A DNA stretch of 64,000 nt from Pelomonas sp963422775 (GTDB lineage Bacteria > Pseudomonadota > Gammaproteobacteria > Burkholderiales > Burkholderiaceae_C). The notes below the pieces were generated by a model, which was given only the letters and a program-made list of their open reading frames with translations, made no database searches and had not been told where the DNA came from. Location of the stretch: NCBI GenBank assembly GCA_963422775.4, contig CAUJSJ030000032.1, forward strand, positions 1-64,000, read 5' to 3'. The position numbers and the translations under genes were made by a program. Below are positions 25,362 through 34,151 of this stretch, in pieces. Each line of letters begins with the position of its first letter. The stretch's first letter is position 1.

Positions 25362-26126
25362 ATGTTTGCAGTCACCGAAGCCCAGTTGCTAGCGTGGCTG
25401 ACCCCGCTGCTGTGGCCCTTCATCCGCACGCTGGCCCTGTTCGCCGGCATGCCCACCTTCAGCCAGCGCAACGTGCCGCTGCGCCTCAGAGTCGGCCTCT
25501 CCCTCTTCATCGCCATCGCCGCCCAGCCCTCGCTGCCCGAGATCCCGGTCACGCCGCTGGACTCCTTCCCCATGCTGACGCTGCTGGTCGCCCAGCAATT
25601 GCTGATCGGCCTGTCCATGGGGTTCGCCGTGCGCATCGTGTTCGCCGCTCTCGAGTTCGCCGGCGAAATCATCGGCCTGCAGATGGGCCTGAACTTCGCC
25701 GGCTTCTTCGACCCCGGCACCGGCTCGCAGGGCACGGCGAGCGCCCGCTTCTTCGGCAGCATGGTGGCCTTCCTCTTCATCGCCATCAACGGCCACCTGC
25801 TGCTGATCAATGCGCTGATCCAGAGCTTCCACGCCTTCCCGGTGGGCGGCGAGCCCTTCGCCTTCCTGCGCGCGGCCACGCCGCAGAAATGGGGCGCCGA
25901 GATCTTCAACATCGGGCTGTGGATCGCCCTGCCGCTGATCACGATGCTGATGTTCGTCAACCTCGTGCTCGGCGTCATCTCGCGCGTGGCGCCGCAGATC
26001 GGCGTCTTCTCGGTCGGCTTCCCGCTGACGGTCAGCATCGGCCTGATCGGCATGGTGGCCACGCTGCCGCTGATGCAGACGCCCTTCACCGTGGCGTTGG
26101 AGCGTCTGCTGGCCGCCTTCTCCTAG
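25362..26126 (+). CDS. fliR: Flagellar export gate protein FliR
   Basis: 254 residues with about six membrane helices, including QMGLNFAGFFDP and the final LPLMQTPFTVALERLL. It begins directly after the fliQ stop. FliR completes the FliPQR gate; flhB and flhA are not in the window. Its TAG stop shares the palindrome CTAG with the stop of the convergent PEP-CTERM gene. Confidence 0.96.
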   Translation: MFAVTEAQLLAWLTPLLWPFIRTLALFAGMPTFSQRNVPLRLRVGLSLFIAIAAQPSLPEIPVTPLDSFPMLTLLVAQQLLIGLSMGFAVRIVFAALEFAGEIIGLQMGLNFAGFFDPGTGSQGTASARFFGSMVAFLFIAINGHLLLINALIQSFHAFPVGGEPFAFLRAATPQKWGAEIFNIGLWIALPLITMLMFVNLVLGVISRVAPQIGVFSVGFPLTVSIGLIGMVATLPLMQTPFTVALERLLAAFS

Positions 26127-26992
26127 GAAGCGCGACGGCGGCGCAGGAAGCTGAGGCCGACCAAGCCCAGCGCCATCATGGCGTAGGTGCCCGGCTCCGG
26201 CACCGCGCTGACCGTCAGGCCCGACAGCGTGCCGTTGTAGGTGCCGACCAGCGTGGCCGCTCCCGTGCCCAGGTTGATGCTGTAGATCCCCATGGCCAGC
26301 GAGGTGCCGGCATCGACGTTCAGCGCGGCATAGGCCTGTCCGTTGCCGAGGATCTCGAAGCCGTTGGCCTTGAGCACGTCCACGCCCAGCGCACCCACCG
26401 TCGTGATGGTGGGCGTGTTGAAGGCCGACGACGCCATGGCCAGCGTGTCGTTGTTGCTGTCGATGTAGTACAGCGCGGTGCTGGCCGGCGCGACGGCGGG
26501 CATCAGCGTGGCGTTGGTGTAGGCCACGCCCGAAAAGCCTGCCGAGATGGTGTTGGCCGCGTTGCCCACGACGTCGGTGGCGGCATTGATCGCGAAGTTG
26601 CTGCCCGCCGAACTGACCAGGCGCAGCGACGCACCGGTGCCGAAGTCGGCCACCGGGTTGAAGTCGATCCCGTAGCCGAGGTTGGCCTGGATCACCGGCG
26701 CACTCAACGCAGCAACCAGGGTCGCCGCGCCGGTCATCTCGTTGACGGTGTACAGCTGGTTGGACAGGCTGACGCCGTAGACCTTGCCGTCCTTGGGCCG
26801 GGTGTCGATGCCGACGAGGCGGTCGCCGGCGGCCAGGCCGGTGATGTCCACGTTGAGCGCGGCGCCAATGTTGGACGTGTCGATGCGGCTGATCTGGTTC
26901 TGGCTGTTCAGGCCGATCAGCGTGACAGCCTGCGACGACGCGCAGGCCAGGATGGCCGCCGTGGCGAGTGCGGTGCGAAGGGAGAAGTTCAT
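26123..26992 (-). CDS. PEP-CTERM exported protein with a DUF4394-like domain
   Basis: 289 residues. A signal peptide ends near ACASSQA. The body resembles DUF4394 (opening TLIGLNSQNQISRIDTSN), a beta-propeller-like repeat of short strands. The C-terminus is a classic PEP-CTERM anchor: VPEPGTYAMMALGLVGLSFL followed by an Arg cluster. Such proteins are exported, cut at PEP by EpsH/exosortase and sent to the surface or matrix. No exosortase lies in the window. The stop overlaps the fliR stop. Confidence 0.9.
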   Translation of the reverse strand: MNFSLRTALATAAILACASSQAVTLIGLNSQNQISRIDTSNIGAALNVDITGLAAGDRLVGIDTRPKDGKVYGVSLSNQLYTVNEMTGAATLVAALSAPVIQANLGYGIDFNPVADFGTGASLRLVSSAGSNFAINAATDVVGNAANTISAGFSGVAYTNATLMPAVAPASTALYYIDSNNDTLAMASSAFNTPTITTVGALGVDVLKANGFEILGNGQAYAALNVDAGTSLAMGIYSINLGTGAATLVGTYNGTLSGLTVSAVPEPGTYAMMALGLVGLSFLRRRRAS

Positions 26993-27091
26993 GCGGGCTC
27001 CTGCAAGGGTGGTGGGACGGGTCCCAATCCCTACGGCCCGGGTCGGTGCGCCGGATGCAATGCCCGGCGCCCTCCCCCTAGCTTGAGCCTC

Positions 27092-28414
27092 TCAAGCCTC
27101 CCGCAGCGCCGTCGTCACCGGCAGGCTGGCCGCCCGCACGGCCGGGAACAGCCCGCCGATGAAGCCGATGGCCAGCGCCCACTTGATGCCTTCCCACAGC
27201 AGGCCCGGCGACACGGCCAGGTTGAAGCTGAGCTTGCCGACCGAGCCAGCCGACATCGTGGAGGCCTCGAAGCCGTTGAACAGCAACCAGGCCACGAAGC
27301 CACCGATCAGCCCGCCGATCAACGCCAGCAGCGTCGTCTCCAGCATCACCGCGATGACGACCGGCAGGCCCCGGAAGCCGATGGCGCGCAGCGTGGCGAT
27401 CTCACGGGCCCGAGTGGCCACGGCAGCAAACATGGTGTTCAACGCCCCGAACACCGCGCCCACCGCCATGATGGAGCCGACCGTGATCCCGATGATGCGC
27501 AGGATCTTGGTCATCTGCTCACCCTGCTTGGAGAAGAACGCCAGCGTCGTGCTGGCCTTGACCTTGAGCTGAGGGTTGGCTTCCAGCGCGTCACCGAAGG
27601 CCTTGATGGCCCCCGGGTTCTCCAGCCTGACCGTCGCCGAGTTGCGGCCGCTGCCGCGCTTGTAGGCGTCGTTGACGACGTTGGCATCGGCCCAGAGTTC
27701 GGACTCCATCGAGTCGCCCGAGGCGAAGATGCCGACGATGGTCCAGGGCTGGTTGCCGAGCTTCAACGTCGCGCCGACCGTGAGGCCCTCGAACTGCCGC
27801 ACCGCACCCTTGCCCACGACGATCTCGCGCAGCCCGGGCTGGAAGCTCTTGCCCTCGATGATCTTGACGTTGGGCCGCACGGCGAAGGCGGCCTCGCTGA
27901 TGCCGCGCACCTGGGCGCTGCCCGCGTCACCGGTCTTGCTGCCCTTGATCGGCAGGTTGGCCGCCACCACGGTTTCGGCCGAGATGATGGGCTCGCCCTT
28001 GGCGTTGCGGGCCACGCCGGGCGCCTGTTCGATCTGCACGACGTCTTCGCGGCTCAGCGACGACGACACCTCGTTGGCCGAGGCACCGCGCATGACGATG
28101 GCGGTGTCTTCGCTGCCGGAGTTGCGCAGCGTCTGGGCATAGCCCTCGGCCATGGCCAGCAGGGCCACGAGCACGCCCACGACGCCGGCGATGCCCACCA
28201 CGATGACGGCCGACGAGCCCAGGCGCTGCGTCAGCGTGCTGATACCCACCGACGCCACCGAGCGCGTCTGCATGCCGGTGCGGAACAGCAGCATCCACAG
28301 CGCCAGCAGCACGGCCAGCGCAACGGCGCCGTACCAGGGCAGGAATATCCAGCCGACGAGCAGGACGATCGTCAGGAGGAAGAGCCCGAGGTTCTTGAGG
28401 AATTTCATCGTCAT
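27092..28414 (-). CDS. ABC transporter permease, MacB/FtsX type (second permease)
   Basis: 440 residues from the ATG at 28414, which overlaps the stop of the upstream permease (ATGA). The longer open frame to 28972 overlaps that permease and is not coding. There are two N-terminal membrane helices (about 7-45), a third at about 62-90, a periplasmic MacB-PCD-like domain (about 95-290), and the FtsX domain with three helices at the C-terminus, ending FPAVRAASLPVTTALREA. Last gene of the four-gene exporter operon. Confidence 0.9.
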   Translation of the reverse strand: MTMKFLKNLGLFLLTIVLLVGWIFLPWYGAVALAVLLALWMLLFRTGMQTRSVASVGISTLTQRLGSSAVIVVGIAGVVGVLVALLAMAEGYAQTLRNSGSEDTAIVMRGASANEVSSSLSREDVVQIEQAPGVARNAKGEPIISAETVVAANLPIKGSKTGDAGSAQVRGISEAAFAVRPNVKIIEGKSFQPGLREIVVGKGAVRQFEGLTVGATLKLGNQPWTIVGIFASGDSMESELWADANVVNDAYKRGSGRNSATVRLENPGAIKAFGDALEANPQLKVKASTTLAFFSKQGEQMTKILRIIGITVGSIMAVGAVFGALNTMFAAVATRAREIATLRAIGFRGLPVVIAVMLETTLLALIGGLIGGFVAWLLFNGFEASTMSAGSVGKLSFNLAVSPGLLWEGIKWALAIGFIGGLFPAVRAASLPVTTALREA

Positions 28415-29580
28415 GCCCTCCCGGCCAGTGCATCGGTGATGTTGACGCGCATCGCTCTGACAGCCGGCAGCGCGCCGACGGCCAAACCAAACACCAGCGC
28501 CAGACCCGTGCCAATCATCCAGCTGGTGAGGCCGGCGGCCGGCAGGTTCAGCGCACCGCCGCTGCCCGCGCTGGCGGCGGGCCCGATGACGCTGGCCAGC
28601 GCCAGGCCGATGACGCCACCGATCAGCAGCAACAGCACCGACTCGGCCAGCACCATGCCCAGCACGCTCTCGCCGGAGAAGCCCAGCGTCTTCAGCACCG
28701 CGATCTCGCCGGTGCGCTCCCGCACGGCCTGCATCATGGTGTTGCCGGCCAGCAGCAGCAGCGTGAAGAACACCGCGCCCATGATGGAGGTGACGATGAG
28801 GTTGATGTCGGCCAGCTGCTTCATCCAGCTGGACATTGCGGCCTGCTCGGTCAGCGTGCGCGTCTCGTGGTCGGAGTTGGCCGAGATGTCGTCGATGGCC
28901 TTGAGCACGCGGTCCGCCTGGTTGACGTCCTTCACGCGCGTCACGTACCAGCCCACCTGGCCCTGGTTCCATGGCGTCGTGTCGTCGAAGTACTTCCAGT
29001 TCAGCAGGAACATCTGGTCGTACCAGGCGCCGGTCTTCTTGTCGGCCACATGGATGATGCCGGCGATCTTGAACGGCCAGTTCTGGCTGCCGCTCCTGTC
29101 CGGGAAGATGGTGGATTGCATGGGCACCTGGTCGCCCACCTTCCAGCCGAACTTCTTCGCCAGGCCTTCGCCGACGAGGGCGCCGTCCTTGGTCTCGGCG
29201 AACGCCTTGCGGTGCTCGGCCGAAACCTCCATCTCGGGGTAGATATCGAGGTAGTTGGGCGAGACGGCGAAGCTGAAGACCTGGTTCTCGGGCTTCTGGT
29301 AGGCGCCGCCGAACCAGTTGGCGAAGGCCACGTCCTTCACGCCGTCAATCTGGGAGATGCGCGCGCTCAGCGACATCGGCAGCAGCTGGATGAAGCTGAT
29401 CTTCGCGCCGGTCTGCAATCTCTGGGCGCCATTTGCGCTTTTTCCGGCCTGGTCGAAGCCGACGCGCACCGCGTCCAGCAGGCCGAACAGCAGGAAGGCC
29501 GTGATGATGGACACCAGGGTCAGGAAGGTCCGCAGCTTGCGCCGGAACAGCGCCGCCCAGATGAGATGAAGGTATTTCAT
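28411..29580 (-). CDS. ABC transporter permease, MacB/FtsX type (first permease)
   Basis: 389 residues: an N-terminal helix (about 15-38), a periplasmic MacB-PCD-like domain (about 45-255), then a FtsX domain of three helices with RERTGEIAVLKTLGFSGE and the terminal LPAVRAMRVNITDALAGRA. It works with the ATPase encoded 11 nt upstream. Two different permeases suggest a heterodimer, unlike the homodimeric MacB of E. coli. Confidence 0.9.
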   Translation of the reverse strand: MKYLHLIWAALFRRKLRTFLTLVSIITAFLLFGLLDAVRVGFDQAGKSANGAQRLQTGAKISFIQLLPMSLSARISQIDGVKDVAFANWFGGAYQKPENQVFSFAVSPNYLDIYPEMEVSAEHRKAFAETKDGALVGEGLAKKFGWKVGDQVPMQSTIFPDRSGSQNWPFKIAGIIHVADKKTGAWYDQMFLLNWKYFDDTTPWNQGQVGWYVTRVKDVNQADRVLKAIDDISANSDHETRTLTEQAAMSSWMKQLADINLIVTSIMGAVFFTLLLLAGNTMMQAVRERTGEIAVLKTLGFSGESVLGMVLAESVLLLLIGGVIGLALASVIGPAASAGSGGALNLPAAGLTSWMIGTGLALVFGLAVGALPAVRAMRVNITDALAGRA

Positions 29581-29591
29581 GGCGCTTCCCC

Positions 29592-30287
29592 TCAGGCGGC
29601 GGCCGTCTCAGCCTCGGTAACGAGCGTGCCCTTGTCCAGGTGCAGCGTGCGGCTGGCGCGGGCGGCGGCGCGCGGGTCATGGGTGACCATGACGATGGTC
29701 TTGCCATGCTCGCGGTTCAGCGCCTGCAGCAGCGTCAGCACATCCTCGGCCGATTGCCGATCCAGGTCGCCGGTGGGCTCGTCGCAGACCAGCAGCGTCG
29801 GGTCGGACACGATGGCCCGCGCGATGGACACGCGCTGCTGCTGGCCCCCTGACAGCTCCGTGGGCTTGTGCGAAGCGCGGTCGGCCAGGCCGACCAGCTG
29901 CAACGCGATGGCTGCGCGCTTCTTGCGTTCGCCGGCCGAGAGCTTGGTCAGCAGCAGCGGCAGCTCGACATTCTTCTGCGCCGACAGCGTGGGCATCAGG
30001 TTGTAGAACTGGAAGATGAAGCCGACACGGGTCGCGCGCCACTTGGCCAGGGCCGCGCCCGACAGCTGGTCGATGCGCTCGCCGCCGACGCTGATCGAAC
30101 CGCCCGTGGGCGCGTCCAGCCCGCCGATCAGGTTGAGCAGCGTCGTCTTTCCCGAGCCCGACGGGCCCATCAGCGCCAGGAAGTCGCCTTGGCTGACGTC
30201 GAGGTTGATGCTGTGCAGCACCTCCACCTTTTGCTTGCCGCGGGTGTAGACCTTGGACAGGTCACGGATCTCGATCAGTGCGCTCAT
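29592..30287 (-). CDS. ABC transporter ATP-binding protein, LolD/MacB family
   Basis: 231 residues, one complete nucleotide-binding domain. Walker A is GPSGSGKTT (about 41-49), the signature LSGGQQQR, Walker B LLVCDEPTGDLD, and the switch His is in VTHDP. The stretch FIFQFYNLMPTLSAQKNVELP is typical of the MacB/LolD group. It is 4 nt downstream of the adaptor gene. The substrate is unknown: an antibiotic, lipid or peptide are all possible. Confidence 0.94.
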   Translation of the reverse strand: MSALIEIRDLSKVYTRGKQKVEVLHSINLDVSQGDFLALMGPSGSGKTTLLNLIGGLDAPTGGSISVGGERIDQLSGAALAKWRATRVGFIFQFYNLMPTLSAQKNVELPLLLTKLSAGERKKRAAIALQLVGLADRASHKPTELSGGQQQRVSIARAIVSDPTLLVCDEPTGDLDRQSAEDVLTLLQALNREHGKTIVMVTHDPRAAARASRTLHLDKGTLVTEAETAAA

Positions 30288-30291
30288 CTCG

Positions 30292-31509
30292 TCAGTCCTT
30301 CTTCACGATGTTGGAACCCTGCTTCAGCTCGGGGGGTGGCGAAACGACCACCGTCTCGCCCGCCTTCAGGCCGCTGGTGACCAGCTTGAACTTGCCCACG
30401 TCGGCGCCGAGCTTCACGGCACGTTGCTCGGCGCGATCGTCGTGGGCGATGAACACGACGTCGCCGCCCTCGCGCTGCACGAGCGCGTCCGGCGGCAGCA
30501 GCACCCCTGGCACGGGCGCCGCCTCGGCCTTGGGCTTGGCGGCCAGGAAGCTAACGCGCACGCCCATGTCGGGCACGACGCGATCGTCCTTCTTCTCCAG
30601 CGCCACGCGCACCTTGACGGTCGCCTTGCCGCGGTCGGCGCTCGGGATGACGGCGACGACGTGAGCCGGGATCTTCCAGTCCGGGTAGGCGTCCAGCACG
30701 GCCTCGCAGGGCATGTCGGCCTTGACCTGGGCGATGTAGGCCTCGTTGACGTCGACGTTCACCTCCAGCGAGTCCATGTCGACGATGGTGCCCACGCCGG
30801 TGCGGGTGAAGCCGCCGCCTGCGGACAGCGGCGAGATGATCTCGCCGACCTGGGCCGCGCGCGCCGTGACGACGCCGTCGAAGGGCGCCTTCACGGTGGC
30901 GTAGTCGAAGTTCACGCGGGCGATGCGCGCCTGCGCCTGCGCGGCCTCGACCTGCCGCTGCGACGCCTCCAGCTGCGCAGACACGGTCTTCACGGCCGTC
31001 GACGCCTGCTCGCGGGACTGGCGCGTCGTCATGCCGCTGGCGTTGAGCTCGGCCTGGCGGCGCTCGTCGGCCTGGGTCTGGGCGAGCTGGGCGCGCACCT
31101 GGCCGAGGTTGGCCTCCGCCGTGCGGATCTGGGCCTCGGCCGCAGCCAGCCCGGCCTTCAGCCCGGTGTCGTCCAGCCGGGCCAGCACCTGCCCCTTCTT
31201 GACCTTGAAGCCTTCGTCGATGAGCACTTCGGTCAGCGTGCCGGTCATCTGGGCCGACACGGTCGCCATGCGGCGCGCCGTCACGTAACCGGTCGCCTGC
31301 AGCACCGCATCCGCGGCAGCACCTTGGCCATTGGCGCGCACGGTGGTCGTCTGCACGGCGACGGGCTTGTTGCCCGCCAGGAACCACCAGGCCCCGCCGC
31401 CGGCCAAGGCCAGCACGACCAGCCCTGCCAGCGTTCCCCATACCCATTTGGGCGGCCCGCCGCCCTGGTCGTCGCGTTGCGCACCGTCGATGCGCAGCTC
31501 CTTCAGCAA
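30292..31509 (-). CDS. Periplasmic adaptor (membrane-fusion) protein, MacA/HlyD type
   Basis: 405 residues from a TTG at 31509. A single membrane helix (about 23-45) is followed by a lipoyl-like half-domain, a long helical hairpin (about 115-200), the second lipoyl half (VKAPFDGVVTARAAQVGEI) and a beta-barrel. It bridges the inner-membrane ABC pump to an outer-membrane channel, which is not encoded here. No ATG exists near the N-terminus. The plausible sequence extends upstream of the TTG (VIDTGLLKELRID), and an ATC at 31521 sits 6 nt from GGGAG, so the true start is uncertain. Confidence 0.9.
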   Translation of the reverse strand: MLKELRIDGAQRDDQGGGPPKWVWGTLAGLVVLALAGGGAWWFLAGNKPVAVQTTTVRANGQGAAADAVLQATGYVTARRMATVSAQMTGTLTEVLIDEGFKVKKGQVLARLDDTGLKAGLAAAEAQIRTAEANLGQVRAQLAQTQADERRQAELNASGMTTRQSREQASTAVKTVSAQLEASQRQVEAAQAQARIARVNFDYATVKAPFDGVVTARAAQVGEIISPLSAGGGFTRTGVGTIVDMDSLEVNVDVNEAYIAQVKADMPCEAVLDAYPDWKIPAHVVAVIPSADRGKATVKVRVALEKKDDRVVPDMGVRVSFLAAKPKAEAAPVPGVLLPPDALVQREGGDVVFIAHDDRAEQRAVKLGADVGKFKLVTSGLKAGETVVVSPPPELKQGSNIVKKD

Positions 31510-31665
31510 TCCGGTATCGATGACGCGCTCCCGAAAGTTCTCACCAAGGTGAATCGGGGCGGATTGTGCACAGACAACGCTGCCAGTCGAGGGGGCTTTC
31601 GATGAACGGCCGCCGGCGCTGGCGAATCGACAGCCAGCGCGGACGAACGGAGGGGGCCCGCGGGC

Positions 31666-32178
31666 CTAACGCACTTCCCGCGCCAGCTTCAGCACCGGCG
31701 CCGCCAGGCTGAGGCCGCGCCGCCTGGACTCGCCGTGGTTGACAGCGAACGCCATGCCCTGGGGCTCGCTGATCAGTGCGATGCAGACGCCCGCGCGCAG
31801 CGCCTCGGGGCTGGTGGCGACGACGAGGACCGGCGCGTCGCCGACGGCGGCGATCCACTGGCGCAGCGTCGCGGCGTCCGGCTGGCCCAGCAGCAGCACC
31901 TGGCAGTCGCGCGCCGCGTCACGCGGCTCGCTCAGCGCCCTCACCCTGAGCTGGGCGCCGCCGACGGGGCGGCTGGCCAGCGCGCGCACCGCCTCCAGCC
32001 CAGCCGGCTGCAGGCCGGCCACGCACAGCGACAGCGTCGGGCTCTCGGCCACCGCAGCCGGCCACTGGGTGTACTGGGCCAGGCGCAGCACGAAGGCCGC
32101 GCGCAGCCTGTCCTCGTCCAGCGCGTCGGCCCGCGCCAACGCAGCAGCCGCAGCCAGCAGCAGCGGCCACAGCCTCAC
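31666..32178 (-). CDS. YfiR-family (DUF4154) periplasmic protein
   Basis: 170 residues from a GTG at 32178 that overlaps the TGA of the TonB receptor (GTGA). A signal peptide (RLWPLLLAAAAALARA) is followed by a domain of the YfiR/DUF4154 type: RAAFVLRLAQYTQWP, a middle DCQVLLLG strand and the C-terminal MAFAVNHGESRRRGLSLAA. In Pseudomonas, YfiR holds the diguanylate cyclase YfiN inactive from the periplasm. Here the matching partner would be the GGDEF protein encoded two genes upstream. Last gene of a five-gene overlapping operon. Confidence 0.88.
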   Translation of the reverse strand: MRLWPLLLAAAAALARADALDEDRLRAAFVLRLAQYTQWPAAVAESPTLSLCVAGLQPAGLEAVRALASRPVGGAQLRVRALSEPRDAARDCQVLLLGQPDAATLRQWIAAVGDAPVLVVATSPEALRAGVCIALISEPQGMAFAVNHGESRRRGLSLAAPVLKLAREVR

Positions 32179-34151
32179 TGCGCGTCTCCGCGCCAGGTCA
32201 GGCCGGCCTGCCAGCGCGTGCCCTGGTGCTGCATCGGCGCGGTGTAGCCGCTGGCGCTGGACTCGGCGTAGGCGCGCCCGCCGACGTTGTCGGCGCCGAC
32301 GAAGAACTCCCAGCGCCGGCTCGGCTGCCACAGCATGTGGGCGCGGTGCTGGGCATAGCCGGGCAGCCGCTCGTCGCCGACGCGCTGGGTCGTCGCCCAG
32401 CCGCTGAGCGACAGGCGCAGCGCCGTGTCGGCGATGGGCATCTGCAGCGCCCATTTGAGCGTGCGATCGGGGCTGTAGGCCTGGCGGCCGCCGTCGTCCG
32501 TGCGGTTGCGCTGGCCCATCAGGCTGAGCTGCAGCTGCCAGCCCTCGCCCCAGTGGCCGTTCAGCCCGAGCTCGGCGCCGCGCGAGTGGGCGACCGGCGT
32601 GTTGACGAAGGGCTCGCCGCTGCCGCGCTCGATGAAGTTGACGAGGTGACTCGTGAACAGCGAGGCCTGCCAGCTCCACGCCGCGGCAGCCCGGTCGCCT
32701 GGCCCAGGCAGCAGTCCCTGCCAGGCCAGCTCCATCGTGCGCAGCCGCTCGGGCCGCAGCGCCTGGGCGCCGCCGCTGTCGTTGTAGGCCCGCTCGAAGC
32801 GATTGGGCGCTCGAAAGGCCGTGCCCCACATCAGCTTGAGGCTCTGGCCCGGCGCGGGCGACCAGACCCAGGCCGCGCGCGGGTTCCAGCTCGAATCCCC
32901 GCCCAGCTCGCCGTCGCGCCGCAGGCCGAGCACGAGGCGTTGGCGCTCGGCGAGCCGCCATTCGTCCTGCACATACAAGCCCAGCCGGCGCGACGCATGG
33001 TTCGCGTCCTCGGGCGCCTCGCCCAGGTAGACGTAGCGAAAGCGCTGCACGCTGTCGCGCTGCCAGTCGATGCCGAAGCTGGTCGTGTGGCTGTCGCCTG
33101 CCGGGCCGCCCCAGGCCCGCGCCAGGCGCAGCTCGCCCAGCCACCAGCGGCCCAGCGCCTCGAAACGACTGGTGCGGACCTCGGCATCGCTGTCGTCGGC
33201 CTGCTCGGCGCGGTAGCGCGACTGCTGCCAGGCCAGGCCGAGGTGCAGGTCCCAGTCGGCGGCGCGACCTTCCCAGCCGGCCTGGGCGAAGTTCTCGCGC
33301 ATCGAGTTGACGCTGCCGGTGATGTCACCGGACTTCGGCAGGAAGCTGTAGGTGCCGCGGTCTCGCTGCACGCCGCCGATGCGCAGCGACAGGCCGCCGG
33401 CGCGCCCGCCGAGCAGCCAGCGCCGCGCACGGTCCCACTCCAGCGGCTGCAGCTGGGCGTGATAGGACGCCGGCTCGCCGAAGGACAGCGGCGGGTGAGG
33501 CTCTTCGTCGCTGCTGAAGGCGGCCAGCCATTCGGCGCCGCTGTCCAGGCGCTGCGCGTAGCTCAGCCGCGTGCTGACCTGGCCGCGCGGCGCGAGCACG
33601 ACCTGGGCCTGCGGCCCGGCCAGCGTGTCGGCGCGCTGGGTGACGACGTTGACGACGCCCAGCAGCGCATTGCCGCCGTAAAGCGCCGAGCCCGGTCCGG
33701 GCGTGAACTCGACGCGCTCGACGAGGCTGACGTCGACGAAGAACTCACGGTTGATCGGGCCGCCGTCGTAGAGGTTGTCGTTCAGCCGCAGGCCGTCGAG
33801 CAGGAACAGCACGCGGCCGTTGAAGTCGCCGGGGGCCACGCCGCGCACGGCGACGCGGGTGAATTCGCCGTCCTCGCGCACCTCCAGCCCGGGCATGCGG
33901 CGCAGCACGTCACCCAGGTTGCGCAGCCCCAGGCGGGCGATGTCCTGGCGGCTGACGACGTGGGTGACGGCGGGCGCGAGGTCGGCGCTCTGCGCCTGGC
34001 GCGAGGCGGTGCTGACCGACACGTCGGCTGCCGAGCCGCGGCGCTCGGTGCGCAGCAGGTCTTCGAGGCTGGGGATGTCGGGAGGCTGGGGCTGGGCCAG
34101 GGCGTGGCCCGCCAACAGCAACGCGGCGCAGAGCTCAAGGGCCCGGCGCAT
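32175..34151 (-). CDS. TonB-dependent outer-membrane receptor linked to c-di-GMP signalling
   Basis: 658 residues from the ATG at 34151, chosen because it opens a signal peptide (MRRALELCAALLLAGHALAQ); the frame to 34283 upstream lies over the GGDEF gene. A short acidic PSLEDLLRTERRG segment is followed by the plug domain (THVVSRQDIARLGLRNLGDV, GDFNGRVLFLLDGLR) and the 22-strand barrel region. No FecA-type signalling domain is visible. It overlaps the GGDEF stop by 17 nt and the YfiR start by 4 nt. The ligand is unknown. Confidence 0.88.
   Translation of the reverse strand: MRRALELCAALLLAGHALAQPQPPDIPSLEDLLRTERRGSAADVSVSTASRQAQSADLAPAVTHVVSRQDIARLGLRNLGDVLRRMPGLEVREDGEFTRVAVRGVAPGDFNGRVLFLLDGLRLNDNLYDGGPINREFFVDVSLVERVEFTPGPGSALYGGNALLGVVNVVTQRADTLAGPQAQVVLAPRGQVSTRLSYAQRLDSGAEWLAAFSSDEEPHPPLSFGEPASYHAQLQPLEWDRARRWLLGGRAGGLSLRIGGVQRDRGTYSFLPKSGDITGSVNSMRENFAQAGWEGRAADWDLHLGLAWQQSRYRAEQADDSDAEVRTSRFEALGRWWLGELRLARAWGGPAGDSHTTSFGIDWQRDSVQRFRYVYLGEAPEDANHASRRLGLYVQDEWRLAERQRLVLGLRRDGELGGDSSWNPRAAWVWSPAPGQSLKLMWGTAFRAPNRFERAYNDSGGAQALRPERLRTMELAWQGLLPGPGDRAAAAWSWQASLFTSHLVNFIERGSGEPFVNTPVAHSRGAELGLNGHWGEGWQLQLSLMGQRNRTDDGGRQAYSPDRTLKWALQMPIADTALRLSLSGWATTQRVGDERLPGYAQHRAHMLWQPSRRWEFFVGADNVGGRAYAESSASGYTAPMQHQGTRWQAGLTWRGDAQ

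Noticed and set aside
25292..29242. A 1316-codon open frame on the plus strand across fliQ, fliR, the PEP-CTERM gene and the exporter permeases
   Set aside because: It runs over several well-supported genes, including two of opposite orientation. The translation is low-complexity Arg/His/Gly/Ala, as expected for an off-frame reading of high-GC DNA.
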